Shown here: in pieces, positions 52,886-53,004 of the stretch
How positions within the stretch are numbered: position 1 is the stretch's first letter
Layout: each line of letters opens with the position of its first letter
Source: DATFXM01 sp035315885
Lineage (GTDB): Bacteria; Acidobacteriota; Blastocatellia; UBA7656
Assembly: GCA_035315885.1 (NCBI GenBank)
Contig: DATFXM010000051.1
Span: 1-53,004, forward strand
Direction of reading: 5' to 3'
DNA length: 53,004 nucleotides
Notes under the pieces: model-generated
Seen by the model: the letters and a program-made list of their open reading frames with translations, nothing else
Told to the model about the DNA's origin: nothing
The model's database searches: none
Translations under genes and position numbers: made by a program

Positions 52886-53004
52886 TCAGCGGCGGCATCG
52901 CCAATCGCGGTCGCGCCATCGGTCGTCCCGGTCGACCCAGCTACCATCACGGTAGAACCTTCCGTCATTATACCCGCGGTAGAACCTTCCGTCGTTATAC
53001 CTAC
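52886..53004 (-). CDS. C-terminal fragment of an Arg/Tyr/Asp-rich repeat protein (cut by the right edge)
   Basis: The minus-strand frame is open from the right edge to a TGA at 52886-52888, 39 codons. It contains a tandem 27-bp repeat encoding YNDGRFYRG/D, followed by an Arg/Asp/Trp-rich tail (WVDRDDRWRDRDW). The stop is 32 bp before the gene at 52853. Other frames also lack stops over part of the region, so the assignment rests on the amino-acid periodicity. Confidence 0.55.
   Translation of the reverse strand, partial: RYNDGRFYRGYNDGRFYRDGSWVDRDDRWRDRDWRCRR

Overview
The window looks like a chromosomal stretch of a Gram-negative bacterium, probably an acidobacterium of the Blastocatellia type. 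This is inferred from gene content and not from any marker gene: waaA and lpxK imply lipid A/Kdo, there is an Oar-like TonB receptor with a carboxypeptidase-regulatory N-terminus, a giant beta-propeller histidine kinase, CRTAC1/UnbV-like FG-GAP proteins, a TPR-bearing multihaem cytochrome and a pilMNOPQ cluster. No rRNA, tRNA, prophage, transposase or CRISPR array was seen.

Layout. 1-8016 (minus strand): five-haem cytochrome c/TPR protein running off the left edge, a small secreted protein, a NarL-type regulator with its 14-propeller-repeat sensor kinase, and upstream of the kinase an AhpD-like peroxidase-family gene interrupted by one in-frame TGA. That TGA sits exactly at the second Cys of the CxxC active site and is followed at the right distance by a strong hairpin: a candidate selenoprotein. 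8033-9182: large composite repeat element. 9176-18489 (minus): APC permease, TonB receptor, nitrilase-type hydrolase, TPR/FG-GAP/UnbV protein. 19307-27293: hypF, a second composite repeat, a bifunctional HD-GYP/GAF/GGDEF protein, queD, a RibD-type reductase and a PLP lyase. 27297-36873: small secreted proteins, gamma-glutamyltransferase, an NtrB-like kinase, membrane/TPR proteins, a MocA-like transferase. 37141-41348: HEAT-like protein and secA. 41656-48688: promoter, a c-di-GMP (GEMM-family) riboswitch, pilM-N-O-P-Q and a roadblock protein. 48901-53004: efp, waaA-lpxK and two secreted proteins, the last cut by the right edge.

Two themes link genes. First, c-di-GMP: a riboswitch aptamer with a convincing P1, GNRA-capped P2 and the CGCAAAGCC and GGTTACCGA signatures lies between a near-consensus promoter and the type IV pilus operon, while a protein with both c-di-GMP synthesis and hydrolysis domains is encoded about 17 kb away. 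Second, redox: the putative Sec-containing AhpD-like enzyme, multihaem cytochrome and hypF.

Most larger intergenic gaps carry tandem arrays with a 7-bp period, in several sequence families (GAGTGCT, GGCAGTA, GGTTTCC, TTTGAAA). In most of them the array on one side is the inverted complement of the array on the other side, enclosing either a short spacer or a set of REP-like hairpin units. These elements abut stop codons, and in at least three genes the array itself supplies the TGA stop. They explain nearly all of the non-genic DNA here.
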